A stretch of DNA of 24,507 nt from Burkholderiales bacterium (GTDB lineage: Bacteria; Pseudomonadota; Gammaproteobacteria; Burkholderiales; Nitrosomonadaceae): the NCBI GenBank assembly GCA_024235755.1, contig JACKLV010000024.1, positions 1-24,507 of the forward strand, written 5' to 3'. Shown here piece by piece: positions 14,824 through 22,433 of the stretch (position 1 is its first letter; each line of letters begins with the position of its first letter). A program made the translations under genes and the position numbers. The notes beneath the pieces are model-generated. The model was not told the origin of the DNA and searched no databases. It worked only from the letters and a program-made list of their open reading frames with translations.

Positions 14824-15864
14824 TTATAATCTGCTTTCAGTTGCGGGCTCTTTTCGCTGGTCAAGCGCCTGATAAGTTTCTACCAGCCGTGGATTATATT
14901 CCGGCGGAATCAGAACCTGTATCGGATTCGTGCTGATACTGAATTCCACAGTGACATCCGCTTTTATATCACGGTTGCGGAAATAGTCACCATCCACCTG
15001 CAATGGATAGGCATGGTCATGCAAAGTGCATTCGATTCTTTTCCCTGAAAAATACTGCATGGGCAGATTGGCGGGTTTCCGCTGCAGTATTTTCAGCGCT
15101 TTGATTAATTCATGCTGATGCCGTGCGCCTGGCAGGAAGCCTGCTACCAATTCATTTTTAGACGGATTGGCGGCAGGAACCAGCTGCAGGTTTCTGGCGT
15201 ATGCTGAACTGTTCGCGACAATAACGTAACCCGATTCGCGGACAATCACTGCTTGCCCGTCAACACTGAGCGATACGGTTGGATGGTGCAGTGAACACAA
15301 GGCTTTCAACCCATGCCAGATATAAATTGAGTCATTCAACGGACTGTTGCGCTTTCCGATATATTTGACAGTCAGCGAATCCAGACCCATCGAAGCCATA
15401 TGAAAAAAAGGTTTTTTTCCCTTAATGCCGTTTCCGCTGATCAGACCGTAATACTGCTGCAAGCAACTGCCTGCGGCAACTGTCCGCAACAGATCATCCG
15501 GCCAGGCACTCATGCCGTAAGTACGCGCAAACAGGGATTCGTTACCGCCCGGAACAACATAAATCGGCGTTTTAGTTTTTCCGATAATTCCCAGCAATTT
15601 TCTGACCGTGCCGTCGCCGCCGACGATGACAACCAGATCGCAACCGGCAATAGCCTCTTTCATATGTTTATAGGCTTTCGTCTTCTTTTCCGAAGTTTGT
15701 ACCGTTACCTGTTTCCCACTATACGTCAATTCGGTTGCCATGAGCTCTGCAGTTTGCTGTGTATTACCGGCACTGGAGATAGGATTGTAAAAAATCAGAA
15801 TATTTTGCGGTGAAGGTATCTTGATCAGCACTTCTCTTAATTGATCCAGGTTTTCATTATTCAC
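14824..15864 (-). CDS. Second DAG kinase-like lipid kinase
   Basis: A 346-residue member of the diacylglycerol/sphingosine kinase family. ILIFYNPISSAG (22-33) is the N-terminal nucleotide-site motif, VIVGGDGTVRKL (79-90) the catalytic GGDGT loop, and VVPGGNESLFARTYG (103-117) stands where family members have GGTxNDFA. The Thr-to-Glu-type change (GGNES) marks a divergent subgroup. The C-terminal beta domain (about 200-335, with YPLQVDGDYF) is intact. It lies 66 nt after the glycosyltransferase gene, probably in one transcript. In that context it could phosphorylate diacylglycerol freed by lipid breakdown, returning it to phospholipid synthesis (inference). The start is GTG 15864 with a weak ribosome-binding site. 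Confidence 0.82.
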   Translation of the reverse strand: MNNENLDQLREVLIKIPSPQNILIFYNPISSAGNTQQTAELMATELTYSGKQVTVQTSEKKTKAYKHMKEAIAGCDLVVIVGGDGTVRKLLGIIGKTKTPIYVVPGGNESLFARTYGMSAWPDDLLRTVAAGSCLQQYYGLISGNGIKGKKPFFHMASMGLDSLTVKYIGKRNSPLNDSIYIWHGLKALCSLHHPTVSLSVDGQAVIVRESGYVIVANSSAYARNLQLVPAANPSKNELVAGFLPGARHQHELIKALKILQRKPANLPMQYFSGKRIECTLHDHAYPLQVDGDYFRNRDIKADVTVEFSISTNPIQVLIPPEYNPRLVETYQALDQRKEPATESRL

Positions 15865-15930
15865 GATCGAGATTGGCTACATGTGCCTCTAAATTGCTGC
15901 AAACATTTCAGAACCATCCCGATATCCCAT

Positions 15931-16977
15931 TCAGGCCAACTCTACTGGCGTGACTGTGACATTCGACCAGACAGTATTGCACCATCCCTGGTCGACAGGC
16001 GGCATGCCGTTTTTAACCCATTCCACCAGGTATTTTGCAGTATTGGGGTAATTGATGCGCACCGCCTTGTTCGTATGCAACCATTGCCCGATGATATCCG
16101 GGTTTATTTTATTCATCATCTGCCCGTAACCCAGTTCTACCAGCGCGGCGGCATTGGATGTCTGCTCCATCTGTGCATGCACCGGTTTTACCAGAATTTT
16201 TTTCCCCAGATAAAGCGATTCACTGGCCAATTCAAATCCCGCATTGCAGATAATGCCGGCACAGTCATGCAAGTCCTTCTGAAAGCCGTGCAACGATAAT
16301 GGCTTGCAATGGATATGCTCGAACTGCTGCGTCGAGTCGGGAGAAAAGGAATAAATATTGAATTCAAAATCTCTAAACGGTGCAAGCAAATGGCTAAGTT
16401 GCTGTTGATTTTCAAAAGGCAGATAAACCACAATTTTATTTTTTTGTATGCGTTCCGGCATATCCGGCGTAGCAATAATCGGGGGCAGTATCGGCTGGTC
16501 GAAATGATGCCAGTGAAGACCAACGCCGATATCTACCGGTGCAAAATGTTTCATAACAGCTTCCGAAACCGGGTTGCCGCCTGCACGCGGTATTTTATAT
16601 TGAAAAGCGTACTGGTGACTGACGCCGAAGGTTTTCTTTTTCTGCTGGCGCGCCGCCCATGCAGTGACCGGTTCGAAATCGCAAATTACCAGGTCATAAC
16701 CGCTGAGATCCAACTGCCTGATATCCTTTATCAAGCGTAACGGACTCGACTTCAACACAGTCATAAAAGGGTTGACTTTGCCGTTCTTGACGCTGAAAGT
16801 CAGGCCTTCGCACCATGAATGGCCATTGAATACTTCCATGTCAAAAAAGGTATCTTTAGGCCTGCCCGTAAACTGATAATCCACTTCTACACCGGCTGCA
16901 TGTAGTTCCCTGGCCATTATCCGGCCACGCGTGATATGGCCGTTACCGGTACCCTGAATTCCATAAAATACTTTCAT
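15931..16977 (-). CDS. GT-B glycosyltransferase of the MJ1255/VC2487 group
   Basis: A 348-residue glycosyltransferase with a GT-B fold. The N-terminus MKVFYGIQGTGNGHITRG (1-18) holds the Gly-rich loop typical of MurG/GT28-like enzymes. A C-terminal donor-site region (about 240-290) reads IICNAGFELASESLYLGKK and is followed by KPVHAQMEQ, whose Glu/Gln residues usually contact the nucleotide sugar. The MJ1255 family is conserved but poorly characterised; related GT28-type enzymes glycosylate lipids such as diacylglycerol. No signal or membrane helix is seen, which fits a peripheral inner-membrane enzyme. It follows a Pho box (17124-17141) and precedes a lipid kinase, so glycolipid synthesis during phosphate shortage is my leading guess. 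It is not established. Confidence 0.82.
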   Translation of the reverse strand: MKVFYGIQGTGNGHITRGRIMARELHAAGVEVDYQFTGRPKDTFFDMEVFNGHSWCEGLTFSVKNGKVNPFMTVLKSSPLRLIKDIRQLDLSGYDLVICDFEPVTAWAARQQKKKTFGVSHQYAFQYKIPRAGGNPVSEAVMKHFAPVDIGVGLHWHHFDQPILPPIIATPDMPERIQKNKIVVYLPFENQQQLSHLLAPFRDFEFNIYSFSPDSTQQFEHIHCKPLSLHGFQKDLHDCAGIICNAGFELASESLYLGKKILVKPVHAQMEQTSNAAALVELGYGQMMNKINPDIIGQWLHTNKAVRINYPNTAKYLVEWVKNGMPPVDQGWCNTVWSNVTVTPVELA

Positions 16978-17107
16978 AATTGTGTAGTATCCAGATTGTT
17001 ACAAAATTGGTTCGGCTGACAAGGCAAGCCGGTAAAATGCTTTAAAGTATTTATAGGTGCGGCAATCAATAAATTCATTATCACTACCCTGAAATAAGAT
17101 TCAGAGA

Positions 17108-17141
17108 ATTTTATGGCGCTACTGTGACAGTGAAATGACAT
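17108..17141 (-). promoter_or_regulatory. Pho box plus -10 element upstream of the glycosyltransferase gene
   Basis: On the minus strand, 17141-17124 reads ATGTCATTTCACTGTCAC: two 7-bp direct repeats (ATGTCAT, CTGTCAC) separated by 4 nt. By my count this matches the 18-bp PhoB consensus at 15 positions. Exactly 10 nt downstream lies TAAAAT (17113-17108), the spacing seen in PhoB-activated promoters, where the Pho box stands in for the -35 element. Part of it is also a palindrome (ACTGT-G-ACAGT). The start point would be near 17101, giving a leader of about 124 nt. Confidence 0.6.
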
Positions 17142-17165
17142 TTATGTGATTGTTTGATTACAGTT

Positions 17166-17402
17166 TTATGGACTGCGGATGCGTTTGTGATAATTCCGCA
17201 CTTTACGCCAAAGCGCACTGCTGAAACGGTTTTTGTGGACAAGGTTTACCGTCAGACGCTTGATGCGATTAGATGTTTTTAGCAGGATAGTCAGGCCTAT
17301 CGCCATAGTCGGCAGACCAAACGGTCCAGGCAGTGGAAAAAGGATAACGCCGATGACGAAAATGACCGTGCCCGCGCCCATTAACAATGTTCGCTTGATC
17401 AT
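17166..17402 (-). CDS. Small PGPGW-type membrane protein
   Basis: A 78-residue protein with a hydrophobic N-terminal two-thirds (about 5-44) probably crossing the membrane twice. At its centre is FPLPGPFGLPTMAIGLTILL, the signature of the putative transmembrane PGPGW family (here PGPFG). The C-terminal third is strongly basic (KRLTVNLVHKNRF, RKVRNYHKR), consistent with a cytoplasmic tail near acidic lipid headgroups. Function is unknown. It lies 45 nt after the patatin gene, in the same direction, and ends just before the Pho-box promoter. No clear ribosome-binding site precedes ATG 17402, so it may depend on upstream translation. Confidence 0.75.
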   Translation of the reverse strand: MIKRTLLMGAGTVIFVIGVILFPLPGPFGLPTMAIGLTILLKTSNRIKRLTVNLVHKNRFSSALWRKVRNYHKRIRSP

Positions 17403-17447
17403 TCGTCGTTAACGAACACGTACCAGCCTGAATGCAGGAGAAATAAG

Positions 17448-18386
17448 TTACGCAGCTGCTGATTGACTGGCGCTTCGCCCAGACATCCAGCTTCCGATCT
17501 TCTCCCGTTGCTGGGCGTACCATAACCGGCCGATATCCAGCGCTTTTTGCCGATGCGCCGGATTATTCACAGAATCCATATGATCAGGCAAATCGAAGTG
17601 TTTAAGCGGATGGTTGATATACAACACATGTTCTCCGATAACCGCTTCGGTCATTTTGACATTGGCCACCATTTTTTCGCGAAGAATAATGGACGCAATA
17701 CCTTTTGCCGACCATTGCACGCCGCCGTATGCGCGGGCTTTTAACCCGTCAAATGCAAAACTGCGCCAACCCGATCCAATCGACAGCACCTTAATATCGG
17801 TTTCCTGCCAGATCTGTCTTGCATGCAGGTAGGCAGCAAGTCCCGGATTATTCATACCCACGCCACCGTCAATCCGCCAGTTTCCATCTTCCATTTTTAC
17901 CGGCGGATAATATGCCGGCGCCGCTGTACAGGCATCGGCAATTTCCCAAAGCAAAAAATCCGGCTGTGTTTGATTGGTAAAAATTTCAAGCTGATCGCTG
18001 TCCAAATTAAAGCACGGAATAAATATCTGTTTGCCGAGAGACGACAATCTGAGCATGCCGAGTTCTTTTTGTAACGTCCGGCTTTTTGAAATACCTGTAT
18101 ACTTAGGCCGGATCTGCAATACATTCAATAGTCTGTTCATCCAGTGTCCGGCCATCATATTTTCCAACAGTTTTTCCCGTTGGATCAGCCGGATAATTTC
18201 ACTGGCGCTGACCGCACGTCCTGAAATCAGGCATGCAAGCATGCCGCCCGACGATGAACCGGCCATCATATCGAACAGATCGTAAGTTGAAACGCCGGTA
18301 TCCTCTTCCAGACAAGCCAGCACACTAAGTTGAATTAACAAGTGGCTACCGCCGCCATCCAGGCTTAACACATACTTAGATTGCAA
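17448..18386 (-). CDS. Patatin-like phospholipase
   Basis: A 312-residue acyl hydrolase of the patatin family, which releases fatty acids from phospholipids or lysolipids. All catalytic parts are present: the oxyanion loop DGGGS (10-14), the nucleophile elbow GSSSG (43-47, Ser45) and the catalytic Asp in RIDGGVGMNNP (Asp173 within DGG). There is no signal peptide, so it acts in the cytoplasm or on the inner face of the membrane unless secreted by another route. It starts with TTG 18386; a GGAGA six bases upstream supports that start, and no in-frame ATG is close by. It lies 75 nt after the metallophosphoesterase gene and likely shares its transcript. Membrane lipid turnover is the expected role. 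Confidence 0.88.
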   Translation of the reverse strand: MQSKYVLSLDGGGSHLLIQLSVLACLEEDTGVSTYDLFDMMAGSSSGGMLACLISGRAVSASEIIRLIQREKLLENMMAGHWMNRLLNVLQIRPKYTGISKSRTLQKELGMLRLSSLGKQIFIPCFNLDSDQLEIFTNQTQPDFLLWEIADACTAAPAYYPPVKMEDGNWRIDGGVGMNNPGLAAYLHARQIWQETDIKVLSIGSGWRSFAFDGLKARAYGGVQWSAKGIASIILREKMVANVKMTEAVIGEHVLYINHPLKHFDLPDHMDSVNNPAHRQKALDIGRLWYAQQREKIGSWMSGRSASQSAAA

Positions 18387-18461
18387 TGAAATCTCCGAAA
18401 ACGTATCGGTTTACAGGCTGCGCGTTCTACAACCATAGATGCATTCTTACTGCACACATCC

Positions 18462-19265
18462 TCATGCCGCTCTTTTCGCGGCGATCATGTCTTCAACATT
18501 CTTGTATTGCTCGAATTTTTCCGTCCAGCTGACCAGTTCAAGCGAGCCGTCATAATGTTCAAACAGCGTGGTGCAGCTTTCTACCCAGTCACCGTCATTG
18601 CAATACAGTATTGAATCGATTTCCCGCATCTCAGCATGATGAATATGACCGCAGACCACGCCGTCAACGCTCCGGTCGCTCGCCATTCTCGCCAAAGCTT
18701 TCTCAAAACTGCTGATAAAGCTGACCGCATTTTTCACTTTCAATTTAAGATAGGCGGCCAGAGACCAATAGGAATAACCGAAGAATTTTCGCATGCCGTT
18801 GAAGTAACGATTCAGCCACAGCAAAGTATCGTATGCAGCGTTGCCAAGTTTTGCAATCAACCGGCTGTGTTTGACGATCACATCGAATTCATCGCCATGC
18901 ATGATCAGCAACTTTTTTCCGTCCGCCGTGGTATGGATATAGTCAAGATGTATTTCCAGATTACCGAACACATGCCCTGCACAATCGCGCAACGCTTCAT
19001 CGTGATTGCCGGGAATGTAAATCACCTTGGTACCATGTTTTGCTTTACCCAATATCGACCGAATCACATTGGTATGCTCCTGCGGCCAATACGGGCTTTT
19101 TTTGATACTCCAGAAATCCACAATATCGCCAACCAGAAACAGATAGTCTGTTTCAACCGAATGCAGAAAGTGCAGCAATGCTTCGGCCTGGCAACCGCGG
19201 AATCCGAGATGAACATCGGAAATCCAGACACTTCTAACTTTGATCGGTGCTTTTTTCTTAGTCAT
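18462..19265 (-). CDS. LpxH/PlcP-like metallophosphoesterase
   Basis: A 267-residue calcineurin-like phosphoesterase (COG2908 type) with all metal-binding motifs: SDVHLG (Asp17, His19), GDIVDFW (Asp47), GNHDE (87-90), HGDE (His123) and GHIHHAE (His207, His209). It is longer than typical LpxH (about 240 residues). Features such as GFRGCQAE near the start and YWPQEH resemble the subgroup containing PlcP. PlcP is a phospholipase C that degrades phosphatidylcholine or phosphatidylethanolamine to diacylglycerol under phosphate starvation and is often misannotated as a UDP-diacylglucosamine hydrolase. The neighbours (patatin, glycosyltransferase, lipid kinase) favour the PlcP idea. The frame opens at 19298, but ATG 19265 has AAGAAGGG just upstream and is preferred. 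Confidence 0.85.
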   Translation of the reverse strand: MTKKKAPIKVRSVWISDVHLGFRGCQAEALLHFLHSVETDYLFLVGDIVDFWSIKKSPYWPQEHTNVIRSILGKAKHGTKVIYIPGNHDEALRDCAGHVFGNLEIHLDYIHTTADGKKLLIMHGDEFDVIVKHSRLIAKLGNAAYDTLLWLNRYFNGMRKFFGYSYWSLAAYLKLKVKNAVSFISSFEKALARMASDRSVDGVVCGHIHHAEMREIDSILYCNDGDWVESCTTLFEHYDGSLELVSWTEKFEQYKNVEDMIAAKRAA

Positions 19266-19370
19266 AATCCCTTCTTGAATAGGTTGATTATGGAACATAG
19301 CTTAAAGCGCCTTCATGAAATCCATTTGAAACTTTTATTAAGAATTCATGAAATTTTGATTAAAGAAGGG
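19263..19370 (-). promoter_or_regulatory. Leader with possible ribosome-site masking and two TTCATGAA palindromes
   Basis: In the minus-strand leader of the metallophosphoesterase gene, TCCCTTCTT (19371-19363) is complementary over 9 bases to the ribosome-binding stretch AAGAAGGGA (19276-19268) just before ATG 19265. Pairing would hide the site. Between them are two identical 10-bp repeats TTCATGAAAT (19312-19321 and 19345-19354), each with a palindromic TTCATGAA core, 33 bp apart. They may be operator or structural elements. Confidence 0.3.
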
Positions 19371-19719
19371 ACAACGATCAAGTTGACTAAAGTAGTGAGA
19401 CTGCGTGTTAAACAAAATCGAAAAAAACAAAGCGGCCAAACCCGGAGAAGCAGTTGGGATCCGGCTGGCCGCCTTGCCAATAATGAATGAAAAAGGTATC
19501 AAAAAAATAAGGCAGCTGCATCCGGGGAAGTTGTCAGTATCTGCCTTATCAGGAACACCCGTTATATATACTAGTCGGTAAATGTTACAGTACGATTAAA
19601 ATAGCTTTTTTATTATTTTTCCGTGATATTTCCGAATCCGGTATTTGCTGACGCTTTCATAGCATCGATCAAAAAACGTAATTTTAGTACCTTCTTAACC
19701 GGACACAGCCAGATGATAA
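19371..19719. other. Non-coding stretch between the metallophosphoesterase and GDPD genes
   Basis: No gene is supported here. Visible structure is a 7-bp inverted repeat GCGGCCA/TGGCCGC (19432-19438 and 19466-19472) with nested CCGG pairs, and a 9-bp inverted repeat ATAAGGCAG/CTGCCTTAT (19507-19515 and 19541-19549) with a 25-nt loop. The rest is AT-rich and likely contains the promoter of the metallophosphoesterase-patatin transcript, but no convincing hexamer pair was found. Confidence 0.4.
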
Positions 19720-19758
19720 TTGGCAAAGACTGTTTTTGATTAATACAGTCTTTGCCAA
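19720..19758 (-). terminator. Strong hairpin just after the GDPD gene
   Basis: A perfect 14-bp stem (TTGGCAAAGACTGT / ACAGTCTTTGCCAA) encloses an 11-nt loop, starting 5 nt past the stop codon. The position and stability fit transcript termination or 3'-end protection. The T-tract after the stem on the minus strand is poor. Confidence 0.65.
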
Positions 19759-19762
19759 ACAG

Positions 19763-21067
19763 TTATTTCAGATTCATGCAATTGGCATAATAAGTCACCG
19801 TTGCCGGCCAGTCGGAAAAGATGCCGAGTATGCCAACCTTACTCGCCAATACATGCAAGGCTTCATACATATCGCCATCGTTGTTAATAACGATATCAGG
19901 ATCGGCCGGGTTTGGATTTTGTCCGTTTAATGTCTGGAAATACCAGCCGCCGCCATTATCGAGTGGGCCGTCGCGTTCGAATGTCCAGGTAATGATATCC
20001 AGGCCCGCGTCTTTCGCTGCATTTGCATAGCGGGATGGCGCAATTTTGCCGTTCTCGATTTCGAGCAGCATCCACATTGGCGGCGCGATAATCTGCACGC
20101 CATCGGCTACCAGTTGTTCCATGGCGGGCGACCAGGTGGCGGGATTGCGGTGATCGAAAGCCGGATCGTCATAACGACCGTCCAGGAAAACTGCTTGCTT
20201 GCCGAAATCCGGCTCGTTCTGAATCCAGTACAGCACATCGCCAAGGTTAAATGACTGCGCCCAGACTTTGGATGCACGCACGTCTGCTTCCTTGTATTCA
20301 TCGATCATTTTTTGGGCATAATCTTCCTGAGAAAAACCGTCAAATGGCATCGGAACGCTCGGAGTTTTCAATTCAGGCGTCATTTTTACGCCCAGCTTCT
20401 GGAACAGCGCAATACTCTCCTTGTGAGTTAACAGCGTGCCACGCGTGGCGTACAGATCCGTTCTCCAGTCAGCCGTACCTTTCATATAATCAGCCACATT
20501 TGACGCACGCGGATTGAAAGCATCCATTTTTCCTTTCAGGGTTTTAAATTCTGGCAGCGTGATATCACTGGTACAGCAGCGTGCGGTGGCCGGTGTCACC
20601 AGATTACCGTTTTCGTCAAAAACAGCGGGCTGGAACGGCTCCGAGCACTTGGCGGCTAATGATGTTTCCAGAATATTAGTCGTGGTATGCAAATCGCACT
20701 GCGAGTGGCGGCACACCAGCTCCTTGTCCTGTGTAAACGTCACATCGCATTCGACGATGCCTGCGCCCATTTTTGCGGCGGCTTCATACGATTCCAGCGT
20801 ATGCTCGGGAAACTGCAAAGCTGCGCCGCGGTGGCCGATGGAAAAATCGGTGCGCTTGAACGGCCCGGACGAACAACGCTCCAGCTTCCTTTTCAATTGA
20901 CCTGGATCCATATCCTCCACAAGAAAAAAAGGACGCGGTCCCAATTGAACGCCCTGACCCTGACCGTTACGGTAATTTTTTTCGGATTCGTTGTCCTTAT
21001 CGGCCCAGCTTGCAACAGACAACACTAAAACAAGCATGGCTACGCCTGTCAGTATTATACGTTTCAT
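19763..21067 (-). CDS. Secreted glycerophosphodiester phosphodiesterase
   Basis: A 434-residue enzyme with a clear Sec signal peptide (MKRIILTGVAMLVLVLSVASWA, cut near residue 22), so it is periplasmic or extracellular. The GDPD catalytic site is visible: IGHRGAALQFPEHT (77-90, His79 and Arg80), IVECDVTFT (104-112, Glu106 and Asp108), and the catalytic His121 in VCRHSQCDL. It hydrolyses glycerophosphodiesters, such as deacylated phospholipids, to glycerol-3-phosphate and an alcohol. It is longer than GlpQ (about 350 residues), with a cysteine-containing insertion at about 140-165 (CSEPFQPAVF, ARCCTSD). A good ribosome-binding site (AGAGGAG) precedes ATG 21067. It is followed by a strong hairpin and stands as its own transcript beside the lipid-turnover genes. 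Confidence 0.88.
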   Translation of the reverse strand: MKRIILTGVAMLVLVLSVASWADKDNESEKNYRNGQGQGVQLGPRPFFLVEDMDPGQLKRKLERCSSGPFKRTDFSIGHRGAALQFPEHTLESYEAAAKMGAGIVECDVTFTQDKELVCRHSQCDLHTTTNILETSLAAKCSEPFQPAVFDENGNLVTPATARCCTSDITLPEFKTLKGKMDAFNPRASNVADYMKGTADWRTDLYATRGTLLTHKESIALFQKLGVKMTPELKTPSVPMPFDGFSQEDYAQKMIDEYKEADVRASKVWAQSFNLGDVLYWIQNEPDFGKQAVFLDGRYDDPAFDHRNPATWSPAMEQLVADGVQIIAPPMWMLLEIENGKIAPSRYANAAKDAGLDIITWTFERDGPLDNGGGWYFQTLNGQNPNPADPDIVINNDGDMYEALHVLASKVGILGIFSDWPATVTYYANCMNLK

Positions 21068-21267
21068 GATTCACTCCTCTGATAATGATGCTGTAATAAA
21101 TTGATGCACCGGGCTGAGACTGGCTCAGCTTCGCCTTAGTCACAACCCAGGCAGCTTCGCATGCTAACGAGTGAATATTTCTGTTTTATGCCGTTTGTAT
21201 GAAGTTTCTGTTATTTTATGATGAATACACAAGGCGGCTTGTTAACAATTACGTACTGAAAAATGAA

Positions 21268-21849
21268 TTAAACGTTTTTGTATGATTTTATTTTCTGACT
21301 AGCCTCAACAAAATCGATAAACCCCGCAAGAAATATTTCAAGCTGTTTCCGTGCGGCTTCATCGACCATTTTGCCAGAATCATCGAAGATTTGATGTGCC
21401 CGGGATAGTGTGACCTGCTTCCCAAACCAGGGATGCATGCCTAATCTTCGCAGTACGGGCAACCAGGCATTTTGTGATAAAACCGTGCCAAACCCGCCCA
21501 TCGCCGCACCGACCAACGCAACCGGTCGTTCTCCAAAAATACGTGGAATCTCGCTTGGCGGTCGGGATAACCAATCAATTGCGTTTTTTAATACGCCTGG
21601 CATGGAATTATTATATTCAGGCGTGGCCAGTAACAATCCATCACTTGATGCAATTTTCTCCTGCAGTGCCATTACAACTTGGGGAACGCCTTCGGAATGC
21701 TCGATATCTTCATTATAGAGCGGGATACCGTGAAGGGTGGCAATCTCCAAAGCAGCGGTATCGCGCAAAGCTTCACTGGCAGCATGAAGTAATGCGGTAT
21801 TGTACGAGCCGCTGCGCAGACTTCCTGAAATGCCGATGAGTTTTATCAC
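21268..21849 (-). CDS. NAD(P)H-dependent FMN reductase
   Basis: A 193-residue flavodoxin-fold protein. ISGSLRSGSYNTALL (7-21) is the FMN phosphate-binding loop, and TPEYNNSMPGVLKNAIDW (76-93) is the family signature of ChrR/YieF-type quinone and metal reductases. These enzymes transfer electrons from NAD(P)H to quinones or other acceptors and often protect against oxidative or chromate stress. The physiological acceptor here is unknown. It starts with GTG 21849, supported by AGGAG seven bases upstream. A MITE-like element sits 18 bp upstream of the start and may now supply the promoter. It is not obviously linked to the lipid genes. Confidence 0.88.
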   Translation of the reverse strand: MIKLIGISGSLRSGSYNTALLHAASEALRDTAALEIATLHGIPLYNEDIEHSEGVPQVVMALQEKIASSDGLLLATPEYNNSMPGVLKNAIDWLSRPPSEIPRIFGERPVALVGAAMGGFGTVLSQNAWLPVLRRLGMHPWFGKQVTLSRAHQIFDDSGKMVDEAARKQLEIFLAGFIDFVEASQKIKSYKNV

Positions 21850-21867
21850 GTCATATCTCCTAAATAA

Positions 21868-22008
21868 GGGTACTTCTAAAAATTCATAATTTTAAACAAG
21901 ACAAGGCGAGAGTAAAAAATATTGACGCAGCATATAATCGATATGTAAGGAAATATTTTTAGTGAATAACGAAGTATTGTAACGAAGTATGGATTTTTAG
22001 AGGTGCCC
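21868..22008. mobile_element. MITE-like element with 21-bp inverted repeats and ATAA target duplication
   Basis: The ends are inverted repeats of 21 bp (21868-21888 and 21988-22008) that match at 18 positions; the outer bases read GGGTACTTCTAAAAAT at left and GGGCACCTCTAAAAAT from the right. The 4-bp sequence ATAA flanks both sides (21864-21867 and 22009-22012), a likely target duplication. The 99-bp interior has no coding capacity. It is probably mobilised by an IS5-like or similar transposase elsewhere in the genome. On the minus strand it contains TTTACT (21916-21911), a 16-nt spacer and TAAAAT (21894-21889), which could act as a promoter for the reductase gene. Confidence 0.75.
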
Positions 22009-22260
22009 ATAAATCGAACGATTGAATTTTGATCTATTGCGATACATCAAAATACTCGCGTCAGCCAAGATTCATGCAAGCTATCTTCAAAATGCAGTTG
22101 TCGGTATTTAAACTAAAAACCTCGGTTGACCGTTACAAAAAAACACAAATCTGATGAATAAAAATATAAATTTAAGGAAAATCCCTTAGCCTGAATGGTG
22201 AGCCACACTATGATGTTTATAGCCCATTGTTTTTTACTTTTAGCGGCGTTGCAATTCGTT

Positions 22261-22278
22261 GTAATAACGGATTATTAC
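22261..22278. promoter_or_regulatory. Palindrome GTAATAA-CGGA-TTATTAC
   Basis: A perfect 7-bp inverted repeat with a 4-bp centre, about 155 bp before the MFS start. The size suits a dimeric repressor (TetR or MarR type), but no regulator gene is adjacent and the distance is long. Confidence 0.35.
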
Positions 22279-22301
22279 GCCTCATTGCGCCTCATTGCGC
22301 C
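22278..22301. repeat. 10-bp tandem repeat (CGCCTCATTG, 2.4 copies)
   Basis: Two exact copies at 22278-22287 and 22288-22297 are followed by a partial CGCC. The repeat begins at the last base of the adjacent palindrome, so replication slippage or a binding-site array is possible. Confidence 0.6.
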
Positions 22302-22390
22302 TTGCCAAAAATAAAAAACAAAGCACTCTAAACGCCATCCAACTGAGGTTTTTAGGTTTAATCGTGGCATCATCTCAAATTGAATCGTCA

Positions 22391-22418
22391 TTGCCAATGC
22401 CAGTACTTTTTCTAAAAT
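22391..22418 (+). promoter_or_regulatory. Predicted promoter of the MFS gene
   Basis: TTGCCA (22391-22396) and TAAAAT (22413-22418) are 16 nt apart. The start point would lie within about 10 nt of ATG 22434, leaving almost no leader. That agrees with the missing ribosome-binding site. Confidence 0.35.
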
Positions 22419-22433
22419 AGAATCAACTGCATC

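Larger units (their letters stand above)
22009..22433. other. AT-rich intergenic region upstream of the MFS gene
   Basis: No gene is supported. It holds a palindrome at 22261-22278, a 10-bp tandem repeat at 22278-22301, a small inverted repeat TAAGG/CCTTA (22173-22188) and a promoter-like pair at 22391-22418 (listed separately). Confidence 0.5.

Noticed and set aside
18636..19490. A 284-codon open frame on the plus strand
   Set aside because: It lies opposite the metallophosphoesterase gene, which has all its catalytic motifs. The plus-strand translation matches no family and is cysteine-, histidine- and phenylalanine-rich like an antisense shadow.
19507..19549. Inverted repeat ATAAGGCAG/CTGCCTTAT as a terminator
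   Set aside because: The 25-nt loop and missing T-run make it a poor terminator; the hairpin at 19720-19758 already serves the GDPD gene.
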